Shown here: piece after piece, positions 36,141-44,855 of the stretch
Layout: the number at the start of each line of letters is the position of its first letter
How positions within the stretch are numbered: position 1 is the first letter of the stretch
Origin: Szabonella alba
Lineage (GTDB): Bacteria; Pseudomonadota; Alphaproteobacteria; Rhodobacterales; Rhodobacteraceae
Length of the DNA stretch: 64,000 nt
Direction of reading: 5' to 3'
Assembly (NCBI RefSeq): GCF_016765775.1
Contig: NZ_JAESVN010000001.1
Location: forward strand, 496,001-560,000
Made by a program: the position numbers and the translations under genes
Notes under the pieces: model-generated
Database searches by the model: none
Seen by the model: only the letters and a program-made list of their open reading frames with translations
What the model was told of the DNA's origin: nothing

Positions 36141-38660
36141 TCAGTCCTGCGCGCGCAGCACCTGCGCGGGGCGCGCGGCAAGGGGGCGCAGGGCAAAGAC
36201 CAGCCCGGCCAGCAGCGTGGCGAGAAGGCCCCCCAGCACGATGGCAATGGCCGAGACCGGTTCAAACCGGTAGGTGCTGTCCATCACGAAGGTCATGACG
36301 CCCCATCCCGCCACGGCCCCCGCCGCGATGGCGACGATCCCTGCCGCAGCCCCGGTCAGGGCGGCGCGCAGCGCGAATCCCGCAAGGATGCGCCCCCGCG
36401 TCGCGCCAAGCGTCTTGAGCACCGCCGCCTCATAAAGCCGCGCGCGTTCCCCCGCCGCCGCCGCACCGATCAGCACGACAAAACCGGTGATCAGCGTGGC
36501 CCCTGCCGCCCAGGCGGTGGCGGTGGCAAGGCTCCGCAGCGCCTCGGCCACGCGGTCGATGGCGTCACGCACCCGCACGGCGGTCAGATTGGGATAGGCG
36601 CCCGCCAGATCGCGCAGGATCGCGGCCTCGGCAGCCTCGGTCGAATAGACCGTGGCGATATGGGTATGGGGCGCGCCCGCCACCGCGCCGGGGTTCAGCA
36701 GCATCACGAAACCGATCCCCCCGGTCGAGAAGTCGACCGCGCGGAAACTGGTGATCTCGGCCTCGATATCGCGGCCAAGGATATTGACGGTGACGCGGTC
36801 GCCCAGTTTCAGTCCCATTTCATCAGCCTCTTCCTGCGCGAAGGACAAAAGCGGCGGGCCGGAATAATCGGCCTCCCACCACGCGCCTGCCGTGATGCGC
36901 GTGCCGTCGGGCGGGGTGGCGGCATAGGTCACGCCCCGGTCACCGCGCACCACCCAGTGATCGCCTGCGACATCCCGCGCGTCCTGACCGTTGATCTGCG
37001 TCACCACGCCGCGCAGCATGGGCGCGGTATCGACGCGGGACACCTCGGGATCATCGGCCAGCCGGTCCAGAAAACCGTCGATCTGGTCATTCTGGATATC
37101 AATAAAGAAATAGGACGGCGCGACGCCGGGCAGGTCGCGGTCAATGGCGGCGCGCAAATTGGCGTCGATCTGGCCGACGGCGGCCAGCACCGACAGGCCC
37201 AGCCCCAGCGACAGGATGACGGGAACAGCCTCTTGCCGCGGGCCACCGATGGCCGCCAGCGCGCTGCGCAGGGCAACACGGCCCCGGGTCAGCCCGGTGC
37301 GGGCCAGCGCGCGCGCCGCGCGGCGCAGGCCAAGGGCCGCCAGCAGCAGAAGGACCAGCGCGCCCGCAATCCCCACCGCCGACCACAGCGCCAGAACCGG
37401 GATGCCCGAAAACAGCGCCGCCCCGCCGATCAGCGCCGCGCCGACCAGCCCCAGCGTGACCCAATGAACCGGCGCGGGCCAGACCTGCGGCCCGTCACCG
37501 CCCCGGTAAAGGGCGGCGGCGCGAACCTTTTCGCTGCGCGCCAGCGGCCAGAGCGTGAACAGGAACGCGGTCGCCGCGCCGTAAAAGGCGGCCTCGGCCA
37601 TGGCGGCGGGGGAGATGGCAAACACCACCGGCAGCGGCAGGGTCGCCGTCAGCAGCGGGGCCAGCAGCAGCGGCACCGACACCCCGATGGCAAGACCGAT
37701 GGCCACGCCAAGCGCTGTCAGTGCCGCGATCTGGATCAGATAGATCTGGAAGATCAGCCGCCCCGTCGCGCCAAGGGTTTTCAACGTGGCAATCGTGGCG
37801 GTCTTGCCGTCCAGATAGGCGCGCACCGCCGCGGCAACCCCGACCCCGCCCACGGCCAGCCCGGCCAACCCGACCAGCACAAGGAAGGACCCGATCCGGT
37901 CCACGAAACGCGCAACCCCCGGAGTTGCGCGGCGGCTGTCGGTCCAGCGCAGGCCGCTGTCGCGGAAGGTGCTTTCCGCCTCGTCGCGCAGCGCATCAAG
38001 ATCGGCTCCGGGCGGCAGGATCAGGCGATATTCGGTCTCGAACAGCGATCCGGGCGCCAGAAGGCCGGAATTTACGAGATCTTCGGTCAGGACCAGCGTG
38101 CGCGGGCCCAGCCCGAACCCGCCTGTCGCGCTGTCGGGTTCGGTGACAATGGTGGCGCCAAGGCGGAAGCGTTGCGTGCCAAGCGCGAATTCCGCCCCCG
38201 GCTCCAGCCCCAGCCGGTCAACCAGAACCCGGTCCATGACCGCGCCGGGAAGGCCGTTTTCAGTTGCAAGCGCCCGGTCCAGCGGCATTGCGGGATCCAG
38301 AACCATCGTGCCCAGCAGAGGATAGGCGCTGTCGACGGATTTGACCTGCGTCAGGGCGCGGTCTTCCCCCACCACGGCCATCGACCGGAAATCGACCACC
38401 TCGGACACCCCGGTCGCGATCCGGTCCATGAAGGCGCGTTCTTCGGGATTGGCATAGCGATAGGTGAATTCCAGTTGCGCATCGCCCCCCAGCAGGACCG
38501 CGCCCTGATCGCTCAGCCCGCGCTCCACCGCGCTGCGCACCATGCCGACGGCAGTGATCGCCGCGACGCCTAGCGCCAGACAGGCCAGAAAGATGCGAAA
38601 GCCGCGCAGGCCCCCGCGCAATTCGCGGCGCGCCAGCCGGGCGGCAAGCGCAAGGCTCAT
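36141..38660 (-). CDS. FtsX-like ABC transporter permease (YbbP type)
   Basis: Large inner-membrane permease of the MacB/FtsX class, 839 residues. An N-terminal TM (FRIFLACLALGVAAITAVGM) is followed by a big periplasmic domain, then TM groups near 270-400 (VLVGLAGLAVGGVGVAAAVR, YLIQIAALTALGVAIGLAIG), a second extracytoplasmic domain at about 480-690 and a C-terminal TM triplet. This ten-TM duplicated layout matches YbbP. It overlaps the ATPase gene by 4 bp (ATGA). In enterobacteria the same trio stands next to tesA, as here. The transported substrate is unknown, possibly a lipid-linked compound. Confidence 0.9.
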   Translation of the reverse strand: MSLALAARLARRELRGGLRGFRIFLACLALGVAAITAVGMVRSAVERGLSDQGAVLLGGDAQLEFTYRYANPEERAFMDRIATGVSEVVDFRSMAVVGEDRALTQVKSVDSAYPLLGTMVLDPAMPLDRALATENGLPGAVMDRVLVDRLGLEPGAEFALGTQRFRLGATIVTEPDSATGGFGLGPRTLVLTEDLVNSGLLAPGSLFETEYRLILPPGADLDALRDEAESTFRDSGLRWTDSRRATPGVARFVDRIGSFLVLVGLAGLAVGGVGVAAAVRAYLDGKTATIATLKTLGATGRLIFQIYLIQIAALTALGVAIGLAIGVSVPLLLAPLLTATLPLPVVFAISPAAMAEAAFYGAATAFLFTLWPLARSEKVRAAALYRGGDGPQVWPAPVHWVTLGLVGAALIGGAALFSGIPVLALWSAVGIAGALVLLLLAALGLRRAARALARTGLTRGRVALRSALAAIGGPRQEAVPVILSLGLGLSVLAAVGQIDANLRAAIDRDLPGVAPSYFFIDIQNDQIDGFLDRLADDPEVSRVDTAPMLRGVVTQINGQDARDVAGDHWVVRGDRGVTYAATPPDGTRITAGAWWEADYSGPPLLSFAQEEADEMGLKLGDRVTVNILGRDIEAEITSFRAVDFSTGGIGFVMLLNPGAVAGAPHTHIATVYSTEAAEAAILRDLAGAYPNLTAVRVRDAIDRVAEALRSLATATAWAAGATLITGFVVLIGAAAAGERARLYEAAVLKTLGATRGRILAGFALRAALTGAAAGIVAIAAGAVAGWGVMTFVMDSTYRFEPVSAIAIVLGGLLATLLAGLVFALRPLAARPAQVLRAQD

Positions 38661-39343
38661 GCAGCGGCCTCCAGCGCGTCGATACGGCCATCGGCAAGGC
38701 GCACCACCCGCGAACAGCGCGCGGCCAGATCGGGCGAATGGGTGACCATCACCAGTGTTGCGCCATGGCGGTCATGCAGACCGAACAGCAGATCCATGAT
38801 GGCCGCCCCATTGACCCCGTCAAGATTTCCCGTCGGCTCATCTGCCAGCAGGATCGCGGGGCGGGGGGCGGCGGCGCGGGCAAGGGCGACGCGCTGCTGT
38901 TCGCCTCCTGACAACTGACTGGGGTAATGGTCCATCCGCGCGCCCAGCCCGACCGAGCGCAATTCCGCCTCGGCGCGGGCGAATGCGTCCTGCTTGCCCG
39001 CCAGTTCCAGCGGCAGGGCGACATTTTCCAGCGCGGTCATCGTCGGAATGAGGTGGAAAGACTGGAACACCACCCCCATATTCCCCCGACGGAAGCGCGC
39101 AAGGGCATCTTCATCCATCGCGGTCAGATCCTGCCCAAGCGCCTTGACCGACCCACCCGTGGCGCGTTCCAGACCGCCCATCAGCATCAGGAGCGAGGAT
39201 TTGCCCGACCCCGAAGGCCCGATCAGCCCCAGCGTCTCACCGCGTGCCACATCCAGCGTGATGCCGCGCAGAATGTCCACCGGGCCCGCATTGCCCGCCA
39301 GTGTCAGCCGCGCATCCTTCAGCGCCAGAACGGTCTCGGTCAT
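38657..39343 (-). CDS. ABC transporter ATP-binding protein (YbbA/LolD type)
   Basis: ATPase partner of the adjacent permease, 228 residues. Walker A LIGPSGSGKSSLLMLMGGLE, Q-loop MGVVFQSFHLIPTMTALENV, signature YPSQLSGGEQQRVALARAAA, Walker B ILLADEPTGNLDGVNG and H-loop VMVTHSPDLAARC are intact. The ATG at 39343 is used because the 22 residues before it are not conserved. It diverges from the tesA-like esterase gene. Confidence 0.92.
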   Translation of the reverse strand: MTETVLALKDARLTLAGNAGPVDILRGITLDVARGETLGLIGPSGSGKSSLLMLMGGLERATGGSVKALGQDLTAMDEDALARFRRGNMGVVFQSFHLIPTMTALENVALPLELAGKQDAFARAEAELRSVGLGARMDHYPSQLSGGEQQRVALARAAAPRPAILLADEPTGNLDGVNGAAIMDLLFGLHDRHGATLVMVTHSPDLAARCSRVVRLADGRIDALEAAA

Positions 39344-39410
39344 GGTTTCTGCCCTGTTGTCATGCCTTTCCCCTGCATATGGGGCGAAAGCGCTTTTCCG
39401 CAACCGCACA

Positions 39411-40067
39411 ATGGCGCTGATCCTCGGGCTGGGGCTGCTTCCCGCGGTGGCGCAGGCGCAAGAGGCGGCGGAAGTGCCTGTTATTGTGGCACTTGGCGAC
39501 AGTCTGACGCAGGGCTACGGCCTTCCCGCCGATCAGGGATTTGTGCCGCAGTTGCAGGACTGGCTGACCGCGCAGGGCGTCGGTGCCGGGATCGTGAATG
39601 CAGGTGTTTCCGGCGATACAACGGCGGGCGGGGCGGCAAGGCTGGACTGGTCGCTGTCGGGCGATGTCGATGCGCTGATCGTCAATCTGGGCGGCAATGA
39701 CCTTTTGCGCGGGCTGGATCCGGATGTCAGCCGCGCCAATCTGGAAAAGATCATGGATGGGGCTGCGGCGCGCGATCTGCCGGTCCTGCTGGTCGGGCTG
39801 TCCGCACCCGGCAATTACGGGGCGGATTTCAAGACGCGCTATGACGCGATTTTCCCCGATCTGGCCGAACGCTTCGACGCGCTCTTGATGCCCGATTTCC
39901 TTGCCCCTCTACGCGATGCGGGTGGTGAGGCGGCAGCGGCGGCGCGCTTCATGCAGGCCGATGGCATCCATCCCAGTGCCGAAGGCGTGGCGGTCATCGT
40001 GGAAAGTATCGGCCCGCAGGTGGTTGACCTCATCGGGCGGGTGTCGCAGCCGGATGCGGGCGGCTGA
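39411..40067 (+). CDS. Periplasmic SGNH/GDSL esterase, TesA-like
   Basis: Arylesterase/thioesterase I-type hydrolase, 218 residues, with a short signal sequence ending PAVAQA. Block I VALGDSLTQGYGLP holds the nucleophile Ser, block III LGGNDLLRG the oxyanion Asn, and block V DGIHPSAEG the catalytic Asp-His pair. The signal peptide lacks N-terminal positive charges from this ATG. No better in-frame start is present. Divergent placement next to ybbA-ybbP is conserved in many proteobacteria. Confidence 0.9.
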   Translation: MALILGLGLLPAVAQAQEAAEVPVIVALGDSLTQGYGLPADQGFVPQLQDWLTAQGVGAGIVNAGVSGDTTAGGAARLDWSLSGDVDALIVNLGGNDLLRGLDPDVSRANLEKIMDGAAARDLPVLLVGLSAPGNYGADFKTRYDAIFPDLAERFDALLMPDFLAPLRDAGGEAAAAARFMQADGIHPSAEGVAVIVESIGPQVVDLIGRVSQPDAGG

Positions 40068-40231
40068 ACCGCTGGCAGGCATCGGCGGGTTGCAATCGGC
40101 TGGTTGCCGTGACCGGCGCAGGGCCATTCGGGGCTTGCGGCAAGCCGTCGAAGGCGTAGGTTGTCACCGCATTGTGACTCCGACCCCCAAGCGTCCGTCC
40201 CCTGTTCCGGGCGCCCATCAGTGAGACCGAA

Positions 40232-41707
40232 ATGACCCTGTCTGATCAGACCAGCCCCGCCAATGCCACCCCCGCCAGTTCCTCGGCGCAAAAGGCGCTG
40301 CTGGCCGATCTGGCGGCGACCATCGGAGCGGGCCATGTGCTGACCGGGGCCGATATGTCGGGCCATACCGGCGACTGGACGGGCAAATACACCGCCGAAC
40401 CCGTGGCCGTGATCCGGCCCGGATCGACGCAGGAAGTGGCCGAATGTGTGAAACTGGCCGCCCGCCACGGTGTTGCCATCGTGCCCGTTTCGGGGCGCAG
40501 CGGGCTGGTCGGCGGGGCGATGACGCAGGGCGGGCTGATGATCTCGGTCGAACGGCTGAACCGCATCCGCGAGGTCCGTGCCGGGTCACGGCTGGCAATG
40601 GTCGAGGCCGGGGTGATCTTGTCGCGCCTGCATGAGGCCGCCGAGGACGAAGGGCTTTATTTCCCGCTGTGGTTCGGGGCGCGCGGCTCTGCCATGATCG
40701 GCGGCGTGCTGTCGACCAATGCGGGCGGCTCGAATGTGCTGCGCTATGGGTCAACCCGCAGTCTTTGTCTGGGGCTTGAGGTGGTTCTGGCCGACGGGCG
40801 GGTGCTGAACCTGATGTCGGAACTGCACAAGGACAATTCCGGCTATGACCTGAAACAGATGTTCATCGGGGCCGAGGGCACGCTGGGCATCATCACCGCC
40901 GCCGTGGTGAAACTGGTGCCCAAACCGCGCGCCTATGCGACGGCAACGCTTGCGGCCGCCAGCCTTGGCGATGCGCTGCGCCTGCTGAACCGGCTGCAGG
41001 CCGAGACGGGTGGGCTGGTCGAGGCTTTCGAATATATGCCCATGGTCTATATGGACCGGCTGGAAGAGGTGCGCCCCGATATCCGCCAGCCTTTCGCGCC
41101 GAAACAGGCGGTCAATATCCTTGTCGAACTGGGCGCCACCGCGCCGCGCGACGTGACGCTGGCCGAGGATGGATCGCTGCCGCTGACGGGCCTTCTGGAA
41201 GAAGTACTGGCCGCCATGATGGAGGAAGGGCTGGTTCTGGATGCCGAGATCGCCAGCACCGAACAGCAGCGCCGCCTGATGTGGGAGCGGCGCGAACTGT
41301 CCGCCGAGGTCACCTTTGCCCGCAAGCCGCTGATCGACACGGATGTGTCGCTGCCGCTGGAAAAGATCGAAACCTTCCTTGCCGTCATGGCGCGGCGCCT
41401 GCCCGAACTGGATCCGGGTGCCACATCGCTTTGCGTGGCGCATCTGGGCGATGGCAATGTGCATTACACGGCCTTTCCCACCCGCGACGATCCCGCGCTT
41501 TACGATGCGGTCGTCTCGGCGGTTGAGGATGAGGTTGCGGCCCTGCATGGCAGTTTTTCGGCGGAACACGGCGTGGGCCTGTCGAAACGCAATTCCATGG
41601 CGCGGCGCAAGGATCCGGTTGCGCTGGACGTGATGCGCGCCGTGAAGGCGGCACTGGACCCCGAGGGGCGCATGAATCCCGGCAAGGTCATTCCGGCGCG
41701 CGGCTGA
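40232..41707 (+). CDS. FAD-binding oxidoreductase, D-lactate/D-2-hydroxyglutarate dehydrogenase type
   Basis: VAO-family flavoenzyme, 491 residues, oxidising a D-2-hydroxy acid. The FAD domain carries VIRPGSTQEVAECVKLAARH, PVSGRSGLVGGAMTQGG, ISVERLNRIREV and LSTNAGGSNVLRYGSTRSL, with GAEGTLGIITAAVVKLVPKP. The substrate domain has CVAHLGDGNVHYTAF and SAEHGVGLSKRN, whose His residues bind metal and substrate. There is no partner GlcE/GlcF, so a single-subunit dehydrogenase is likely. Its 3' end overlaps the 3' end of the convergent kinase-like gene by 20 bp. Confidence 0.9.
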   Translation: MTLSDQTSPANATPASSSAQKALLADLAATIGAGHVLTGADMSGHTGDWTGKYTAEPVAVIRPGSTQEVAECVKLAARHGVAIVPVSGRSGLVGGAMTQGGLMISVERLNRIREVRAGSRLAMVEAGVILSRLHEAAEDEGLYFPLWFGARGSAMIGGVLSTNAGGSNVLRYGSTRSLCLGLEVVLADGRVLNLMSELHKDNSGYDLKQMFIGAEGTLGIITAAVVKLVPKPRAYATATLAAASLGDALRLLNRLQAETGGLVEAFEYMPMVYMDRLEEVRPDIRQPFAPKQAVNILVELGATAPRDVTLAEDGSLPLTGLLEEVLAAMMEEGLVLDAEIASTEQQRRLMWERRELSAEVTFARKPLIDTDVSLPLEKIETFLAVMARRLPELDPGATSLCVAHLGDGNVHYTAFPTRDDPALYDAVVSAVEDEVAALHGSFSAEHGVGLSKRNSMARRKDPVALDVMRAVKAALDPEGRMNPGKVIPARG

Positions 41708-42437
41708 TCCTGTCCAGTGCCGGGGCCACGGCGCGCAGGTCGCGGGACTTGCCGCCCAGCCACAGCACGGCCCCTGTCAGCGGTTTCAGCCAGAAGAACC
41801 CGCGCGCCATCCGCGCCGCCTGCGCCCAGACATCGGGCGCCTCGGCGCGATAGGCCGCGATGGCCGCCTCGCGCAGCGCCGCACCGTCAATTCCGGACGG
41901 CAGGTTCAGGGTATCAGCATGAAGGCTGTGCACGAAGATCAACAAATCCAGTGCGCGCGCCCGCAGGCTGCGCCGCCGTTCCGAGAACCGCTCAAGATCA
42001 ATGAAGCGCGCCTCGGACCCATTCCAGCAGATATCGCGGATCGCAGGGCGGCCATGGGCATGACCTGCCCGGTGCAACCGGCCAAGCGCGCGCCCCCCCG
42101 CATGGAAGGCGGGCAGGCGCTGGTCGGTCTCCTGCCACAGCAGGCTGCGCAGCGTCTCGCCCAGATCGGGGGTCACGAACCAGTCCGGCCCTTCCGCGAT
42201 CACCGGCGCGACCGGCAGGCCCAGATCGCCCAGCAGGCGCAGCCCTGCGCGCTCCCGCGCGAAACCCGTTTGCCCGTCCCCCTTCTGTAGCCGCATACGC
42301 CCGGTCAGTCGCTCGGCCCGTTTCAACCAGACCCGTTGCCCGTCGGTCAGGCGCAGCGCCCTGATCCGCACGGGCAGGTCAGCCAGAGCCAGCCGCAGCG
42401 CGGGGCCAAGATCATCGGGGGTGGAACTGTCGGTCAT
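41688..42437 (-). CDS. Kinase-fold protein (BUD32/InaA-like) with altered catalytic loop
   Basis: The 249-residue protein looks like a small eukaryotic-type kinase: VWLKRAE supplies a Lys, RERAGLRLLGDLGLPVAPVI a C-helix region, and GRALGRLHRAGHAHGRPAIR then FIDLERF resemble the catalytic and DFG regions. The loop reads HGRPAIRDICW, so the catalytic Asp of HxDxxxxN is Arg and the Asn is Asp. I recall HGRP-type loops in other proteobacterial members, so this may define a family rather than a dead copy. Substrate unknown. Confidence 0.72.
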   Translation of the reverse strand: MTDSSTPDDLGPALRLALADLPVRIRALRLTDGQRVWLKRAERLTGRMRLQKGDGQTGFARERAGLRLLGDLGLPVAPVIAEGPDWFVTPDLGETLRSLLWQETDQRLPAFHAGGRALGRLHRAGHAHGRPAIRDICWNGSEARFIDLERFSERRRSLRARALDLLIFVHSLHADTLNLPSGIDGAALREAAIAAYRAEAPDVWAQAARMARGFFWLKPLTGAVLWLGGKSRDLRAVAPALDRISRAPE

Positions 42438-42559
42438 CGCAATCCGTCACCGGGGCGGGGTGCCCTCTGGCGGCTAAGATAACAATTCGAAGACCGGAAT
42501 GTAACTGTCGCGTGTCGATTTGACGACAGATGCGGCGGGACGGGCGACGAGGCGCGGCG

Positions 42560-43519
42560 TCAGCCCCGCCAGTCGAAAAAGCCCTGCGGCGCGCGTGCCT
42601 TCAGCCTTGCTGCCAGTTCGCGGCCCATGGCGGCACCATCTTCGACCGGGCCCCGGATCGCATCACTCAGCGCCTCGGAGCCGTCGGGGCGCAGGATTTC
42701 TCCGCGCAGCCAGATCGTGCCCCCCTCCAGCAGTGCCAGCCCGGCAATCGGCGTTTCGCAGGATCCGTCTAATGCGGCCAGAAAACTGCGCTCGGCAGCC
42801 AGTTGCAGCCCGGTGGGAATGTCATGCACCGGCTCCAGCAGGGCCGCAACCCTTGCATCATCGCTGCGCCGCTCCACCCCGATCGCGCCCTGTGCCACGG
42901 CGGGCAGCATCACCTCAGGTTCAATCGCGGATCGCGCGACATGCGCCATGCCCAGCCGGGTCAGCCCTGCCATGGCAAGGAAGGTCGCCGCCGCCACCCC
43001 GTTTTCCAGCTTTTGCAGTCGCGTCTGCACATTGCCCCGAAACTCCACCAGCCGCAGGTCGGGGCGGCGCAATGCGAGTTGTGCCCGCCTGCGCAGCGAG
43101 GATGATCCCACCACCGCGCCTTGCGGCAGATCCTCCAGCCCTGCCGCGACCGGTGACAGGAAGGCATCACGCATATCGGCCCGCGCCAGATGGCAATCCA
43201 GCAACAGACCGGGCGGCTGTTCGGTCGGCATGTCCTTCATCGAATGCACCGCAATGTCGATGCCGCCTGCCAGCAGCGCGTCCTCGATCTCGCGGGTGAA
43301 CAATCCCTTGTTGCCGATCTCCTTCAACGGCCGGTCAGCGGCGATCATGCTGCGGTCATCCCCGGTCACCTTGATGACCACGATCTCGAAGGCATCCTCA
43401 GGCAGATCATGCGCCGCCATCAGGCAGCGCCGCGCCTCATGCGCCTGCCACAGCGCCAGCGGCGATCCACGGGTTCCGATGCGCAAAGGACGGGCGGGGG
43501 AGGGCAGGGTCAGCATCAT
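42560..43519 (-). CDS. hemC: Hydroxymethylbilane synthase
   Basis: Porphobilinogen deaminase of tetrapyrrole synthesis, 319 residues. It has RIGTRGSPLALWQAHEARRC, KEIGNKGLFTREIEDALLAG, HSMKDMPTEQPPGL, SSLRRRAQLALRRPDLRLVE and RGNVQTRLQKL, and the dipyrromethane-anchoring Cys in DGSCETPIAGLALL. It diverges from hemE with about 95 bp between the starts, so both heme genes can share regulation. Confidence 0.97.
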   Translation of the reverse strand: MMLTLPSPARPLRIGTRGSPLALWQAHEARRCLMAAHDLPEDAFEIVVIKVTGDDRSMIAADRPLKEIGNKGLFTREIEDALLAGGIDIAVHSMKDMPTEQPPGLLLDCHLARADMRDAFLSPVAAGLEDLPQGAVVGSSSLRRRAQLALRRPDLRLVEFRGNVQTRLQKLENGVAAATFLAMAGLTRLGMAHVARSAIEPEVMLPAVAQGAIGVERRSDDARVAALLEPVHDIPTGLQLAAERSFLAALDGSCETPIAGLALLEGGTIWLRGEILRPDGSEALSDAIRGPVEDGAAMGRELAARLKARAPQGFFDWRG

Positions 43520-43614
43520 GACGCAGCCTTAGCGCGCCGCGCCGCGCCGGACAACTCACTTGACAAAGGGGCCCCGGCTTGGAACGGGATGAGGTCAGCC
43601 AAAGGAGCCTCCCC

Positions 43615-44646
43615 TTGACCGAAAAGACAATCCTGCGCGCCCTGCGGGGTGAGACCCTTCCGACGCCGCCGGTCTGGATGATGCGACAGGCCGGGCGCTA
43701 TCTGCCGGAATATCGCGCCACAAGGGCGAAGGCGGGCGATTTCCTCAAGCTTTGCTATAATCCTGAACTGGCCGCCGAGGTAACGCTGCAACCGATCCGG
43801 CGTTACGGATTCGATGCCGCGATCCTCTTTGCCGATATCCTGCTGTTGCCGCAGGCACTGGGCGCGGATCTGTGGTTCGTCACCGGTGAGGGGCCGCGCC
43901 TGTCGACCGTGACCGACATGGCGGGGGTGCAGGGGCTGCGGCCAAAGGACGCGATTCATGAAACGCTGGCCCCGGTCTATGAAACCGTGCGCATCCTGTC
44001 GCGCGAACTTCCGCGCGAAACCACGCTGATCGGTTTTGCGGGGGCGCCCTGGACGGTTGCAACCTATATGATCGCGGGGCAGGGCACGCCCGATCAGGCC
44101 CCGGCCCATCGGCTGAAAAACAGCGACCGCGCCGCCTTTGTCGCGCTGATCGACCTCTTGACGGTGGCGACGGTGGATTATCTGTCCGCGCAGATCGAGG
44201 CCGGGGCCGAGGTCGTCAAGATCTTCGACAGTTGGGCCGGAAGTCTTAAAGGCCAGGATTTCCACGATTTCGCGCTGGAACCCGCGCGCCGCATCATTGC
44301 CGATCTCAAGGCCCGGCACCCGGACATCCCCGTCATCGCCTTCCCGCGTGAGGCCGGTGACGGCTATATCGGTTTCGCCCGCGCGACCGGGGCCGATTGC
44401 GTGGCGCTGGACAATTCCGTGACGCCGGAATGGGCGGCGGAGCATGTGCAGGTCGATGGCTGCGTGCAGGGCAATCTTGCCTCACGCCATATGGTGACGG
44501 GCGGGGCGGAACTGGTGACGGAAACCCGCCGCATCGTCGCGGCCTTCCGGGGCGGGCCGCATATCTTCAATCTGGGCCATGGCATCACCCCTGATGCCGA
44601 CCCGGACAATGTCACCCGAATGATTGAAACGGTGCGAGGCGGCTGA
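43615..44646 (+). CDS. hemE: Uroporphyrinogen decarboxylase
   Basis: Decarboxylates uroporphyrinogen III to coproporphyrinogen III. The signature [19 protein letters not shown] lies near the N-terminus and [19 protein letters not shown] in the middle, with [13 protein letters not shown] at the end. The start is TTG at 43615 (protein [12 protein letters not shown]), preceded by AAGGAG with 8-nt spacing. The frame also has a TTG 12 codons earlier without a binding site. Product length 343 residues fits the family. Confidence 0.96.
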   Translation: MTEKTILRALRGETLPTPPVWMMRQAGRYLPEYRATRAKAGDFLKLCYNPELAAEVTLQPIRRYGFDAAILFADILLLPQALGADLWFVTGEGPRLSTVTDMAGVQGLRPKDAIHETLAPVYETVRILSRELPRETTLIGFAGAPWTVATYMIAGQGTPDQAPAHRLKNSDRAAFVALIDLLTVATVDYLSAQIEAGAEVVKIFDSWAGSLKGQDFHDFALEPARRIIADLKARHPDIPVIAFPREAGDGYIGFARATGADCVALDNSVTPEWAAEHVQVDGCVQGNLASRHMVTGGAELVTETRRIVAAFRGGPHIFNLGHGITPDADPDNVTRMIETVRGG

Positions 44647-44700
44647 TCGCCGCGACAGGGTCTTTCCGCCTAGGTGAAACCACCGCCTGTCCGCTCCCTC

Positions 44701-44761
44701 ACCTGGCTGAAATACCTCGGGGGTGAACTGGCCCTGCAAGGGCCAGGAGGGGGCAGCGCCC
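44701..44761 (-). repeat. Dispersed hairpin repeat, copy 4 (inverted)
   Basis: On the minus strand: GGGC-GCT-GCCCCC, then a hairpin CTGGCCC / GGGCCAG (plus 44728-44734 and 44740-44746), then TTCACCCCCGAGGTATTTCA and GCCAGGTGAGGG. It lies in the hemE to glucosidase gap and matches the element order of the other copies. Confidence 0.7.
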
Positions 44762-44855
44762 TTTCTTACTTCATGCTGCTTTCTCCAAGCCCCAGCCCCT
44801 TGCAAGCCGCCACCTGATCGGCTCATTTGGGGGCGACGGGTGACAGGAGATGGTG

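Noticed and set aside
36057-38573. An 838-codon open frame on the plus strand
   Set aside because: It lies wholly opposite the FtsX-like permease. The translation is dominated by Arg/Gly/Gln/Pro with no recognisable motif, as expected for an antisense frame in GC-rich DNA.
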